NCBI RefSeq assembly: GCF_000416235.1
Contig: NZ_ATLO01000004.1
Coordinates: 124,001-188,000 of the forward strand
Length of the DNA stretch: 64,000 nt
Direction: 5' to 3'
Origin: Pseudomonas sp. CFII64
GTDB taxonomy: Bacteria > Pseudomonadota > Gammaproteobacteria > Pseudomonadales > Pseudomonadaceae
Shown here: positions 18,121-27,363 of the stretch, piece after piece
Layout of the letters: the number at the start of each line of letters is the position of its first letter
How positions within the stretch are numbered: the stretch's first letter is position 1
Program-made: the position numbers and the translations under genes
The notes under the pieces: model-generated
What the model saw: the letters and a program-made list of their open reading frames with translations, nothing else
Told to the model about the DNA's origin: nothing
Databases searched by the model: none

Positions 18121-18313
18121 TTCTCCCTCCCAATGCGGGCTTGGCACAGTTGCCAGGCCTGCATTTCCTGCGCCGTTCGGCAGTTTCGCGCGACTGCGTG
18201 AAGAATTTTCATCACCCCGCTGGCATATTCGGCAAGCAAGCCGTCTACTGTGCGCGCGGAAAACGCACGCAATAATAAGCGTTCGCATAAAAAATCATGA
18301 CCAGGGGCGAGTA

Positions 18314-18589
18314 ATGAAGGTGTTTTGGGGATTGGGGAAGCTGCTGACGTCAGGGTTCTGGCTGGTGGTACTGCTGAATCTGGTAATCGTGTTGCCGACG
18401 CCGTTCGCGATGCTGATCAAGCTGGCGGGCAGCCTGCTGATCTTGACGCACGTCGCCGAACTGCTGCTGTTCAATGGCAGCCTGCGCGGGCGCAAGCATC
18501 CTTGGCGTGATCGCCTGCAGATTCTGGTCTTCGGCATTTTTCACCTGCAATCCTTCCCTAAATCGTCCTCGGAGGCCGCTCATGCGTAG
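18314..18589 (+). CDS. DUF1145 family small membrane protein
   Basis: 91 residues with two or three hydrophobic helices and the VAELLLFNGSLRGR region characteristic of DUF1145. Inner membrane, function unknown. Its 3' end overlaps the start of the collagen-like gene by 8 bp, suggesting coupled translation. Confidence 0.85.
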   Translation: MKVFWGLGKLLTSGFWLVVLLNLVIVLPTPFAMLIKLAGSLLILTHVAELLLFNGSLRGRKHPWRDRLQILVFGIFHLQSFPKSSSEAAHA

Positions 18590-19340
18590 TCTTTTGCTGC
18601 TCGCCGCGCTGTGCAGTCCTTTGGCGATGGCCCAGACCATCACGGTTGAAAGCCATTCCTTGATGCGCCTGCCCAATGCCACCAGCGTGCTGCAGCTAGA
18701 GCGTCTGGAAGTCGCGGATTACGGCACCTTGCTGATTCCGTCCGGCCTTACCGAAGTCAAGGTCGATCAACTGGTGCTGGGCCATGAGGCGCGCATTGCG
18801 ATTGTGCCCGGCAGCCAGCCGTTCAGTCTGGTGGTGCATCGCGGTCAGCTTGGCGAAGGCAGCCAGATCACGGCGCGTGGGTCGCCTGGCACTTATGAGA
18901 AAGCGCCGTTGCCGGGGCGAAATCTGACGCTGCGCCTGGAGTCCCTGAACGCAGCCGAGCTGTCGGTTGATGCCCGCGGCGGCACGGGCGCGCCCGGTTA
19001 TGTCGGCCTCGATGGCGCCAACGGCGAAGCGCCGGGTTGCACCTGGGGTCAGGCGGGACGTGGCTTCAATGGCGACGACGGCGGCAATGGTCACGACGGC
19101 GCCGCAGGTGGCCAGGTACGTCTGGAACTGCCGCTGGCATTCCCAGCCGCGCACATCAAAGTCAATGTCGAGGGTGGTGCCGGAGGTGCGGCGGGTCAGG
19201 GCGGTCGTGCCGGCAAGGGCGGAGCGTCCAAGGGTTGCATCGTCTATCGCGCCGATGGCGGCAAGGCCGGACGTGAAGGTCTGCCAGGCCAGCCGGGTGT
19301 TGCCGGGCCAGCGGGCGCGTTGACGGTTCAGCGGCTGTAA
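18582..19340 (+). CDS. Secreted collagen-like glycine-rich protein
   Basis: 252 residues. A clean signal peptide ends AMA/Q near residue 18 and GGAGG precedes the ATG. The first 110 mature residues are beta-rich. From about residue 128 on, two glycine-rich segments resemble collagen: GGTGAPGYVGLDGANG and later GREGLPGQPGVAGPAG, with a beta strand region (QVRLELPLAF) between them. Likely periplasmic or surface exposed. I do not know its function. The DUF1145 gene just upstream is in the same operon. Confidence 0.82.
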   Translation: MRSLLLLAALCSPLAMAQTITVESHSLMRLPNATSVLQLERLEVADYGTLLIPSGLTEVKVDQLVLGHEARIAIVPGSQPFSLVVHRGQLGEGSQITARGSPGTYEKAPLPGRNLTLRLESLNAAELSVDARGGTGAPGYVGLDGANGEAPGCTWGQAGRGFNGDDGGNGHDGAAGGQVRLELPLAFPAAHIKVNVEGGAGGAAGQGGRAGKGGASKGCIVYRADGGKAGREGLPGQPGVAGPAGALTVQRL

Positions 19341-19348
19341 GCACGACA

Positions 19349-19520
19349 GTGGGAGCGAGCTTGCTCGCGAATCAAGCGCCTCGGTGGACCAGACCCACCG
19401 CGTTATCGTTCTTCCCGGACAAGTCCGGTCCTACCGGGCCACTGCAAAACCGGTCTCGGGGACAAGTCTGGTCCTGCCGGGCCAATGCAAAACCGGTAGG
19501 AGGGGACTTGTCCGCGAAAC
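19349..19520. repeat. Cluster of REP-like elements
   Basis: Several palindromes in 170 bp: GGGAGCGAGCTTGCTCGCGA at about 19350, CCCGGACAAGTCCGGTCCTA at about 19414, a degenerate CGGGGACAAGTCTGG at 19457 and AGGAGGGGACTTGTCC at 19498. The 19379-19440 part recurs in inverted orientation near 50555-50612. Confidence 0.8.
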
Positions 19521-19560
19521 GCCAGCCCCGCCCGTGATGCTCAGGGAATAAACGGGAGTC

Positions 19561-20025
19561 TCAGAACCCCGGTCGCGCCGAAGCAATCACCACGACGGCC
19601 AGACCCACCAGCAAATTGATCCCCACCAGCCGGCGAATCCGACCGAGTGCGGCGGCGCCTTCGGCCCAATTCTCAGCGTCCACTGCGCGGCGCAGTTCCG
19701 GCAGCTGCAATGACTGGATACGAATAAACAGCGCAGTCATGACCACGTACAGGCCCATCATCACCTGCACGTAGCGCGGCGCGCCGTCGAAGCCGCCGAA
19801 GTGCAGGTGCATCATGCCCACGCCGGTGATCGGCAGGACCACCACCGTGGCCCAGACCCAGACGAAAAACCGTGGAAACACCTGGACCCACAATTTCAGG
19901 CGAGACGGGCCTTCCAACGCCGCGCCGACCGCCGGTCGCAAGACCATCCAGGCGAAAAACATGCCGCCAACCCAGACCAGAGCGGCCAAAACATGCAACG
20001 TGTAGACAAGGGCGAAAGGTGTCAT
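19561..20025 (-). CDS. CopD-like integral membrane protein
   Basis: 154 residues, four predicted transmembrane helices. The first contains LHVLAALVWVGGMFFAWMV, with conserved histidine and tryptophan typical of the CopD/YphA-like family. HLHFGGF in a loop could bind metal or haem. Inner membrane, function unproven; a link to copper is by family name only. GGAGTACCTG precedes the ATG. Divergent from dinG. Confidence 0.78.
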   Translation of the reverse strand: MTPFALVYTLHVLAALVWVGGMFFAWMVLRPAVGAALEGPSRLKLWVQVFPRFFVWVWATVVVLPITGVGMMHLHFGGFDGAPRYVQVMMGLYVVMTALFIRIQSLQLPELRRAVDAENWAEGAAALGRIRRLVGINLLVGLAVVVIASARPGF

Positions 20026-20085
20026 CAGGTACTCCGTTCTGCGCGGATGGAATTTGCGGGGTATGATAGCCGCCCGTGAGAACTA

Positions 20086-20101
20086 CTGAAGATATATCCA
20101 G
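20086..20101. promoter_or_regulatory. LexA-like SOS box upstream of dinG
   Basis: CTGAAGATATATCCAG fits the CTG-N10-CAG frame of LexA sites with an AT-rich core, though the outer T/A positions are not consensus. It lies 58 bp ahead of the dinG ATG. dinG is SOS-induced in E. coli. Confidence 0.45.
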
Positions 20102-20158
20102 CAGTTTTGCGTTTTAATTGTCACCGATGCCCAGCAGCGCCCGAGCCCGACCTAAGCC

Positions 20159-22303
20159 ATGATCAGTAACGAACTCAAGTCCCAGATTCAGGGCGCCTAC
20201 TCGCGTTTCCTCGAAGCCAAGAGCCTCAAGCCGCGCTATGGCCAGCGTTTGATGATCGCCGAGATCGCCAAAGTGCTGGGCGACGTCGACACCGATGAGG
20301 AAGGCCGGCGTTCGGGAGACCCGGCGGTGGTTGCGGTCGAGGCGGGCACCGGTACCGGCAAGACAGTGGCCTATGCCATCGCGGCGATTCCCACCGCCAA
20401 GCTGGCGGGCAAGCGATTGGTGATTGCGACGGCAACCGTGGCCCTGCAAGAGCAGATCGTCTACAAGGATCTGCCCGACCTGATGCGCAACAGCGGGCTG
20501 AATTTCACCTTCGCCCTGGCCAAGGGGCGCGGTCGCTACATGTGTCTGTCCAAGCTCGACATGCTGTTGCAGGAAGGCGATGCAAGCAACGCCACTGCGC
20601 AGCTCTTCGAAGAAGAAGGCTTCAAGATCGAAGTCGATGAGGCCAGCCAGAAGCTGTTCACGTCGATGATCGAAAAACTCGCCGGCAACAAGTGGGACGG
20701 CGACCGCGACAGCTGGCCCCAGGAACTGCCCGATCAGGACTGGGCGCGTCTGACCACCGATCACAGCCAATGCACCAATCGGCATTGTCCGAACTTCCAG
20801 CAGTGCGCCTTTTACAAGGCCCGGGAAGGCATGGGCAAGGTCGACGTAATTGTTACCAACCACGACATGGTGCTGGCCGACCTGGCGCTGGGCGGCGGCG
20901 CTGTGTTGCCTGATCCGCGCGAGACGCTGTACGTGTTCGACGAAGGCCATCACCTGCCGGACAAGGCCATCGGCCACTTCGCCCACTACACGCGCTTGCG
21001 CTCCACTGCGGACTGGCTTGAGCAAACCGCCAAGAACCTCGCCAAATTGCTCGCCCAGCATCCATTGCCGGGTGATCTGGGCAAGTACATCGAACAGGTG
21101 CCGGAACTGGCGCGTGAGATCAAGGGCCAGCAGCAGTTCATGTTCACCGCCTGCGAACAACTGGCGGATTTTCGTGCCGGCGAAGACATGCAAGGCCGCG
21201 AGCGCCCGCGTCATCGGTTCGTGGGTGGCGTGGTGCCCGAGCACATCCGCGAGATGGGCATCGAATTGAAGAAAGGTTTTGCGCGCCTGGACGATCTGTT
21301 CACGCGCCTGACCGACCTGCTCAAGGAAGGCATGGACGGCGAGGTCAACATCGGCATCGCCAGCCATCAGGCCGAGGAATGGTATCCGCTGTTTGGCAGC
21401 CTGCTGGCCCGCGCCCACGGCAACTGGGAATTGTGGACAGCGTTCACCGCCGAAGACCCGGAAGACAGCCCGCCCATGGCGCGCTGGCTGACCCTGGCCG
21501 ACAGCGGCTCGTTGTTTGATATCGAAGTCAACGCCAGCCCGATCCTCGCCGCTGAAATGCTGCGTCGTAATTTGTGGAACATTGCCTACGGCGCGCTAGT
21601 GACGTCGGCGACGCTGACCGCACTGGGTAAATTCGACCGCTATCGCATGCGTGCCGGTTTGCCCAAGGGCGCGGTGACGGCGGTGGTGCCGAGCCCTTTC
21701 CATCACGCTGATGCAGGTGTGCTGCGCGTGCCGGACCTGAAAGCCGATCCGCGCGACTCGGTGGCGCACACCGCCGCGATCATCCGCGAATTGCCGAATC
21801 TGGTGGAAGGCTCACGCGGCACGTTGGTGTTGTTCTCGTCGCGTAAACAGATGCAGGACGTGTTCGACGGGCTGGAGCGCGATTGGCGCAAGCGAGTCTT
21901 CATTCAGGGCAACCTGTCCAAGCAGGAAACCCTCAACAAGCACAAGGCGCGGGTCGACAGCGGCGAGGAGAGCGTGTTGTTCGGGCTGGCCAGTTTTGCC
22001 GAAGGCGTGGACTTGCCCGGCGCGTATTGCGAGCACGTGGTGATTGCCAAGATCCCGTTCGCAGTGCCGGACGATCCGGTCGAAGCGGCACTGGCCGAAT
22101 GGATCGAAGCCCGTGGCGGCAATCCGTTCATGGAAATCGCCGTGCCCGATGCTTCGTTGCGTCTGGTCCAGGCCTGCGGGCGATTGCTGCGCACCGAAGA
22201 AGATCGCGGCACCATCACGCTGCTCGACCGCCGCGTGGTCACCCAGCGTTACGGCAAAGCCATCCTCAACGCCTTGCCGCCGTTCCGCCGCGAAATTTCC
22301 TGA
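20159..22303 (+). CDS. dinG: ATP-dependent DNA helicase DinG
   Basis: 714 residues, XPD/DinG superfamily 2 5'-3' helicase. Walker A AGTGTGKT (K68) and DEGH motif II (261-264). The iron-sulfur cluster cysteines are at C129, C205, C210 and C216 (CLSK, then CTNRHCPNFQQC). Motif VI QACGRLLRTEED is near the C-terminus. It unwinds D-loops, R-loops and forked DNA during repair. Family length is about 715. Codons and frame are intact. Confidence 0.96.
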   Translation: MISNELKSQIQGAYSRFLEAKSLKPRYGQRLMIAEIAKVLGDVDTDEEGRRSGDPAVVAVEAGTGTGKTVAYAIAAIPTAKLAGKRLVIATATVALQEQIVYKDLPDLMRNSGLNFTFALAKGRGRYMCLSKLDMLLQEGDASNATAQLFEEEGFKIEVDEASQKLFTSMIEKLAGNKWDGDRDSWPQELPDQDWARLTTDHSQCTNRHCPNFQQCAFYKAREGMGKVDVIVTNHDMVLADLALGGGAVLPDPRETLYVFDEGHHLPDKAIGHFAHYTRLRSTADWLEQTAKNLAKLLAQHPLPGDLGKYIEQVPELAREIKGQQQFMFTACEQLADFRAGEDMQGRERPRHRFVGGVVPEHIREMGIELKKGFARLDDLFTRLTDLLKEGMDGEVNIGIASHQAEEWYPLFGSLLARAHGNWELWTAFTAEDPEDSPPMARWLTLADSGSLFDIEVNASPILAAEMLRRNLWNIAYGALVTSATLTALGKFDRYRMRAGLPKGAVTAVVPSPFHHADAGVLRVPDLKADPRDSVAHTAAIIRELPNLVEGSRGTLVLFSSRKQMQDVFDGLERDWRKRVFIQGNLSKQETLNKHKARVDSGEESVLFGLASFAEGVDLPGAYCEHVVIAKIPFAVPDDPVEAALAEWIEARGGNPFMEIAVPDASLRLVQACGRLLRTEEDRGTITLLDRRVVTQRYGKAILNALPPFRREIS

Positions 22304-22375
22304 AAAATCCTCGGCATCATTGGCGCCGGATCGGGTCTTAACCTGGTCCGGGTGTCTATGCACAACCGCCTGGCC

Positions 22376-22431
22376 CGTAGGACCGGCTTTAGCCGGGAGA
22401 GGGTTCTCGCGGCTGAAGCCGCTCCTACGAT
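22376..22431. repeat. REP pair (REPIN-like)
   Basis: GTAGGACCGGCTTTAGCCGG followed after 10 bp by GCGGCTGAAGCCGCTCCTAC, two opposed palindromes between dinG and the glycoside hydrolase gene. Confidence 0.8.
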
Positions 22432-22499
22432 CGGATATCGGCCAAGTGCGACGCGCCCACAGGCCACAGGATTCAGATCATCAAGGAGAACCTGATCAC

Positions 22500-24797
22500 A
22501 TGATTCGCCGCTCACTGTCTGCCGTGCTGGTCATGGCCTGCGCAGGACCTCTATTCGCCGAGCCGGCTGGCCAGCAGACGCTGTTCAGCTTTGTGCGTCC
22601 GGCCGACGTGGTGCAGGTCGCCACGGATAACACCAGCCTGCCGCAATCCAACGCCGAACAGACCGCCGAAGGCGAAGTGCTGCGGCGCGTGGTGTTCAAT
22701 CCCGTGGCCCGGCCGAGTCTGCGCCTGACGCCACAAAACGGTGTCTGGGACTGGTCCGCCGACAGCGCCATGACCTTGCGCATCCAGAGCGCAATGGATT
22801 GGGCGCTGACCGTCGATGTACAGATTCAGAGCGCCGACGGCAAAGTGATCAACAGTCGCGTGGACTTGCCCGCAGGCCCGGCTCAAACCTTGTTGGTGCC
22901 GTTACAGGCCAGTTCGCCGTTGACCCAGGGCATGCGCGCCGCACCGCCGATGCCGTGGAGTTACGACGGGCAGCGCATCTTGCTCGCCAATGCTCAGGGC
23001 GAGCTTGATCGCAGCCAGGTGGTTTCTGTCACGCTGTCGATGACTCAGCCGAAGGTCGCGCAGAGCATCTTGCTGGAGCGTTTCGGCGTGCAGCAAGGCG
23101 ACGCGATTCAACAGGCCGTCTACAGCGGCATCGTCGATGGCTACGGTCAGTTTTCCCGTGGCAAATGGCCGGAGAAAGTCAGCAGCGACGAGCAACTCAA
23201 GGCTGCTGCCGCCAAGGAGCAGCAGCAGACCCAGGCCTGGCTCACGGAGCGTTCCGGGCTGGATAAATTCGGCGGCTGGCTCGACGGCCCGGCCTTCGAC
23301 GCGAAAGGTTTCTTTCGCACTGAAAAACGCGCGGATCGCTGGTATCTGGTCACCCCTGAAGGCCACCCGTTTTACTCGTTGGGCATCAATGCGGTCGCGG
23401 CGGACGACAGCGCGACCTACGTTGAAGGCCGCGAATCGATGTTCGCCAGCCTGCCCCAAGAGAATGAGCCGCTGGGCGCGTCCTACGGCAAGGGCGACAA
23501 TCACAGTAACAATGGCTCCGGCAAGGATCGCCAGTTCGATAAAGGTCGCTGGTTCGATTTCTACGGGGCCAATCTGCAGCGAATCTATGGCCCGAAAACC
23601 TGTGAGCCAGTAGCGTCAAGCCCGGCCGAACCGGTCGCTGCTGCCGTGGAATGCAAACCCGCGCCATACGACCTTCAGCATTGGGTCGAGCGCACCCTCG
23701 ATCGCCTGCAAGCCTGGGGATTCAACACCGTCGGTAACTGGAGCGAGCCATTGCTTGGCTCTCAGGATCGGGTGCCTTACACCTTGCCGCTGTCGATTTA
23801 TGGCGACTATTCCAGTATCAGCACCGGCCAGGATTGGTGGGGCGGCATGCCTGATCCCTTCGATCCGCGTTTTGCCATGGCTGCCGAACGGGCCATCGCC
23901 ATCGCCGCCCGCGACCATCGCGATGATCCGTGGCTGGTGGGTTTTTTCGCCGATAACGAACTGGCCTGGGCCGGGCCGGGCGATGATCCCAAAGCCCGCT
24001 ACGCGCTGGCCTACGGCACCATGAAAATGACCACCGACGCGCCGGCCAAGCGTGCGTTTCTCAAGCAGTTGCGCGACAAATACCGCAATCAGCAAGGGCT
24101 GTCCCAAGCCTGGGGCATTGAGTTGACCGCCTGGGAATTCATGGAAGACCCTGGTTTCGAGCCGCCGCTGCCCAACCCCGAACATCCGGAAATCGAAGCC
24201 GACTTCAAGTACTTCCAGCAAGTGTTTGCCGAAACCTACTTCAAGACCATCTCCGATTCGCTGAAATGGCACGCCCCCAATCACTTGCTGCTGGGCGGGC
24301 GTTATTCGATCAGCACGCCCGAAGCGGTGGCCGCCTGCGCCAAATATTGCGATGTATTGAGTTTCAACTTCTATACGCCCAAGCCGCAGGACGGTTACGA
24401 CTTCGCCGCGCTGCGCCAGTTGGACAAACCAGTGCTGGTCAGCGAATTCCATTTCGGCTCCCGTGATCGCGGGCCGTTCTGGGGCGGGGCGATGGAAGTC
24501 GCGCGGGAAGAAGATCGCGGGCCGGCCTACGCCAACTTCCTCAAACAGGCGCTGGCCGAGCCGTCGATTGTTGGCGTGCACTGGTTCCAGTATCTGGACC
24601 AGCCGGTCACCGGGCGTTTGCTGGATGGCGAAAACGGCCATCTCGGTTTGGTGGGCATTACCGATCTGCCGTTTCAGGGTTTTGTGGAAACGGTGCGCAA
24701 GAGCAATCGCCAGGTGGCTGTTGTGCTGAACAAGGAAGCCGCCGCGAACAAGGCTGCTGCCGATCCCGGCGCAACGCCTCAAACCACGCAACCTTGA
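22500..24797 (+). CDS. Secreted agarase-like glycoside hydrolase (GH-A clan)
   Basis: 765 residues from the ATG preceded by AAGGAG; the open frame extends upstream without support. Signal peptide 1-20. The N-terminal beta-sandwich (about 25-200) is followed by VDGYGQFSRGKWPEKV, a motif like that in GH50-type beta-agarases, and by a TIM-barrel. Candidate acid/base is E487 in FFADNELAW and candidate nucleophile E649 in VLVSEFHFG, both on the expected barrel strands. Periplasmic or secreted, likely acting on a beta-linked galactan or related polysaccharide; the real substrate is unknown. The C-terminus is Ala/Lys rich. Confidence 0.78.
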   Translation: MIRRSLSAVLVMACAGPLFAEPAGQQTLFSFVRPADVVQVATDNTSLPQSNAEQTAEGEVLRRVVFNPVARPSLRLTPQNGVWDWSADSAMTLRIQSAMDWALTVDVQIQSADGKVINSRVDLPAGPAQTLLVPLQASSPLTQGMRAAPPMPWSYDGQRILLANAQGELDRSQVVSVTLSMTQPKVAQSILLERFGVQQGDAIQQAVYSGIVDGYGQFSRGKWPEKVSSDEQLKAAAAKEQQQTQAWLTERSGLDKFGGWLDGPAFDAKGFFRTEKRADRWYLVTPEGHPFYSLGINAVAADDSATYVEGRESMFASLPQENEPLGASYGKGDNHSNNGSGKDRQFDKGRWFDFYGANLQRIYGPKTCEPVASSPAEPVAAAVECKPAPYDLQHWVERTLDRLQAWGFNTVGNWSEPLLGSQDRVPYTLPLSIYGDYSSISTGQDWWGGMPDPFDPRFAMAAERAIAIAARDHRDDPWLVGFFADNELAWAGPGDDPKARYALAYGTMKMTTDAPAKRAFLKQLRDKYRNQQGLSQAWGIELTAWEFMEDPGFEPPLPNPEHPEIEADFKYFQQVFAETYFKTISDSLKWHAPNHLLLGGRYSISTPEAVAACAKYCDVLSFNFYTPKPQDGYDFAALRQLDKPVLVSEFHFGSRDRGPFWGGAMEVAREEDRGPAYANFLKQALAEPSIVGVHWFQYLDQPVTGRLLDGENGHLGLVGITDLPFQGFVETVRKSNRQVAVVLNKEAAANKAAADPGATPQTTQP

Positions 24798-24877
24798 GCG
24801 GAGCCGGTTCCCAAAGCGTCCAATCGCTGAAACAATGCAGACCATTTTTTCAGATCAGTCGTTTCGGGAGCCAGCGG

Positions 24878-26026
24878 GTGCAGATTCAGGGTCATTTCGA
24901 GCTTAAATTCGAAGCCGTGCGCGAAGCGTTCGCGGCACTCTTCGAAGATCCTCAAGAGCGTGGCGCTGCGCTGTGTATCCAGATCGGCGGCGAAACCGTG
25001 GTCGATCTGTGGGCTGGCACTGCCGACAAGGATGGCGCCGAGGCTTGGCACAGCGACACCATCGCCAATCTGTTCTCCTGCACCAAAACTTTCACGGCGG
25101 TGACCGCGCTGCAACTGGTGGGTGAGGGCAAGCTCAAGCTGGACGAGCCTGTCGCTCGGCTCTGGCCGGAATTTGCCGCAGCCGGTAAAGAAGCCATTAC
25201 TTTGCGCCAGATGCTGTGCCATCAGGCAGGTTTGCCCGCGTTGCGCGGTTTGCTGCCCGCTCAGGCGTTGTACGAATGGGAAACCATGACGAGCGCGCTC
25301 GCGGCGGAACAACCCTGGTGGACGCCGGGGCAGGGGCACGGTTACGCCGCCATCACTTATGGCTGGCTGGTGGGCGAAATGCTGCGTCGCGCGGATGGTC
25401 GCGGGCCGGGCGAGTCCATCGTTGCCCGCGTGGCACGGCCGCTGGGCCTGGATTTTCATGTCGGTCTGGCCGATGACCAGTTCCACCGCGTTGCCCACAT
25501 CGCACGGGGCAAAGGCAATACCGGCGACGAGGCTGCGCAGCGGCTACTGCAAACCACCCTGCGCGAGCCCAATTCCATGACGGCGCGGGCGTTTACCAAT
25601 CCGCCGTCGATCATGACCAGCACCAACAAGCCTGAATGGCGGCGCATGCAACAGCCTGCTGCCAACGGCCACGGCAACGCGCGCAGCCTCGCCGGTTTTT
25701 ACAATGGCCTGCTCGATGGCAGTCTGCTGGAGCCGGAATTACTCGGCGAACTGACCCGCGAGCACAGCGTCGGCCAGGACAAAACTTTGTTGACCCAGAC
25801 GCGTTTTGGTCTGGGTTGCATGCTCGATCAGCCCACCGTTCCCAATGCCACGTATGGCCTGGGCGCCAAGGCGTTTGGCCATCCAGGGGCTGGCGGTTCC
25901 ACAGGTTTTGCCGATCCTGAGCGTGAAGTGGCTTTCGGCTTCGTCACCAACACTCTGGGCCCGTATGTGCTGATGGATCCTCGCGCGCAGAAGCTGGCTC
26001 GGGTGCTGAGTGAGTGTTTGCTCTAA
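24878..26026 (+). CDS. EstB-like serine beta-lactamase-fold esterase
   Basis: 382 residues starting at GTG 24878, preceded by GGGAG; the frame also opens at 24794 but that would overlap the hydrolase stop with no ribosome site. Class C beta-lactamase fold with SxxK nucleophile SCTK (S67, K70) and a C-terminal HPGAGGSTGFAD replacing the KTG box. No signal peptide, so cytoplasmic. Probably hydrolyses short-chain esters; beta-lactamase activity is not expected. Confidence 0.85.
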   Translation: MQIQGHFELKFEAVREAFAALFEDPQERGAALCIQIGGETVVDLWAGTADKDGAEAWHSDTIANLFSCTKTFTAVTALQLVGEGKLKLDEPVARLWPEFAAAGKEAITLRQMLCHQAGLPALRGLLPAQALYEWETMTSALAAEQPWWTPGQGHGYAAITYGWLVGEMLRRADGRGPGESIVARVARPLGLDFHVGLADDQFHRVAHIARGKGNTGDEAAQRLLQTTLREPNSMTARAFTNPPSIMTSTNKPEWRRMQQPAANGHGNARSLAGFYNGLLDGSLLEPELLGELTREHSVGQDKTLLTQTRFGLGCMLDQPTVPNATYGLGAKAFGHPGAGGSTGFADPEREVAFGFVTNTLGPYVLMDPRAQKLARVLSECLL

Positions 26027-26075
26027 GTTGTGTGCATAAGTACTTGTTTCTTACCGACTGTCGATTAATCGGCCC

Positions 26076-26106
26076 GAACAGGAACCGTGTGACGGTTTCC
26101 TTTTCC
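26076..26106 (+). terminator. Possible terminator after the esterase gene
   Basis: Imperfect hairpin GGAACCGT (26081-26088) and ACGGTTTCC (26092-26100) with one bulge, followed by TTTTCC. Placed 50 bp past the esterase stop. Confidence 0.4.
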
Positions 26107-26180
26107 AACAGTCTGTTTATGCGTGTTATATGGGCTCTGCCAAGTCCCCTTGTCTGCTTACTATTTTTTGTGGGTCACCC

Positions 26181-27293
26181 ATGTCGTCTAATAAAAGCCT
26201 CGCTATCGCCCTTTGTTTTGCTGTCACGGGCTGTGCTCAAACGCCTCAGAATGATTCTGCCGCCACCGGCTCCAGCTGGTGGCCGTTCGGTGCCGACAAG
26301 GTCGCCGATGCTTCAGCGCCTGGTGCCGCGCCAGCCAAGGCTACGGAAACCAAACCTGCACCAGTAGCCGCTGCTGCCCCTGCCGAAGGCGGCACTCATT
26401 GGTACTGGCCGTTCGCTTCCAGCGACAGCGCTGCACCGAAAGCCGACAGCGCCGCCAGCAAGCCCGCTGAAAAAACCGTGCCGCCGCTGGTCGCCAAGTC
26501 CGAGACTGATACCCAGTGGTGGTGGCCGTTCAGCAGCAGCAAGAAGGACGAGCCGCAAGCCGCGCCAAAGATCGACCCTAAAGTGACCCAGGCTTGGCTC
26601 GACGAATACGAGCCACGTCTGCGCCTGGCGATCAAGGACACGCCGTTCGAGATCGAACGTCGTGAAGATTTGCTGGTGATCACGGCGCCAGTGGACAGTT
26701 CGTTCAACCCTGATCGTCCGGCCATGTTGCTGCCGGTTACGCTGGGTCCGATCACTCGTCTGGCAAAAATCGTTGAAGTTGATCCGAAAACCGCCGTGCT
26801 GGTACTCGGTCACGCCGACACCAGTGGCCCTACGGCTGCCAACCAGAAAATCAGCCAGGAACGCGCGCAATCGATCGCCGCGATCTTCCGCCTCAGCGGT
26901 CTGGAGCGTAATCGCCTGAGCCTGCGCGGCATGGGTGCGGTTGCGCCTCGTGCAGCCAACGACAGCGCCGAAGGTCGCAAGCTGAACCGCCGTGTGGAAA
27001 TCCTGATGACGCCGCAGAACACCATGGCGGCGCTGATGGCTAAATATCAATTGCCGCCTGCGCCAACCATGGTTGCGGTGCAGGACGCCAAGCCTGCTGC
27101 AGTAGCGCCAGTGGTTGCGCCCAAACCAGCGGTGAAAGCAGCCCCGGCCAAAGCCGCTGCCAAGAAGCCGGTCGCCAAAGCCCCGGCTGCGAAAAAAGCA
27201 GCGCCGGCGAAAAAAGCCGCTCCGGCCAAAGCCGCGCCAGCCAAGGCTGCTGTGAAGAAGAAGCCGGCCGCGACGGATCAGGCCAGCAACTGA
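26181..27293 (+). CDS. OmpA family lipoprotein with WPF repeats and Lys/Ala-rich AlgP-like tail
   Basis: 370 residues from the ATG at 26181, chosen because it gives a lipoprotein signal with lipobox VTGC (C18). Three WPF motifs (WWPF 33-36, WYWPF 74-78, WWWPF 113-117) are spaced about 40 residues apart in a Pro/Ala-rich linker. An OmpA peptidoglycan-binding domain spans about 165-277 (LGHADTSG, LNRRVEI). Residues 303-370 form a basic tail of AAKK/PAKA repeats like those of AlgP or histone H1. An outer membrane lipoprotein; the tail could contact nucleic acid or polyanions if exposed, which is speculation. Confidence 0.85.
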   Translation: MSSNKSLAIALCFAVTGCAQTPQNDSAATGSSWWPFGADKVADASAPGAAPAKATETKPAPVAAAAPAEGGTHWYWPFASSDSAAPKADSAASKPAEKTVPPLVAKSETDTQWWWPFSSSKKDEPQAAPKIDPKVTQAWLDEYEPRLRLAIKDTPFEIERREDLLVITAPVDSSFNPDRPAMLLPVTLGPITRLAKIVEVDPKTAVLVLGHADTSGPTAANQKISQERAQSIAAIFRLSGLERNRLSLRGMGAVAPRAANDSAEGRKLNRRVEILMTPQNTMAALMAKYQLPPAPTMVAVQDAKPAAVAPVVAPKPAVKAAPAKAAAKKPVAKAPAAKKAAPAKKAAPAKAAPAKAAVKKKPAATDQASN

Positions 27294-27363
27294 GTAGCCG
27301 GTCTGACTCGCGCTTGCCAAGGTGAGTCAGCCCCAGGATTTTTTTCAGCGAAGGATGGACGTC

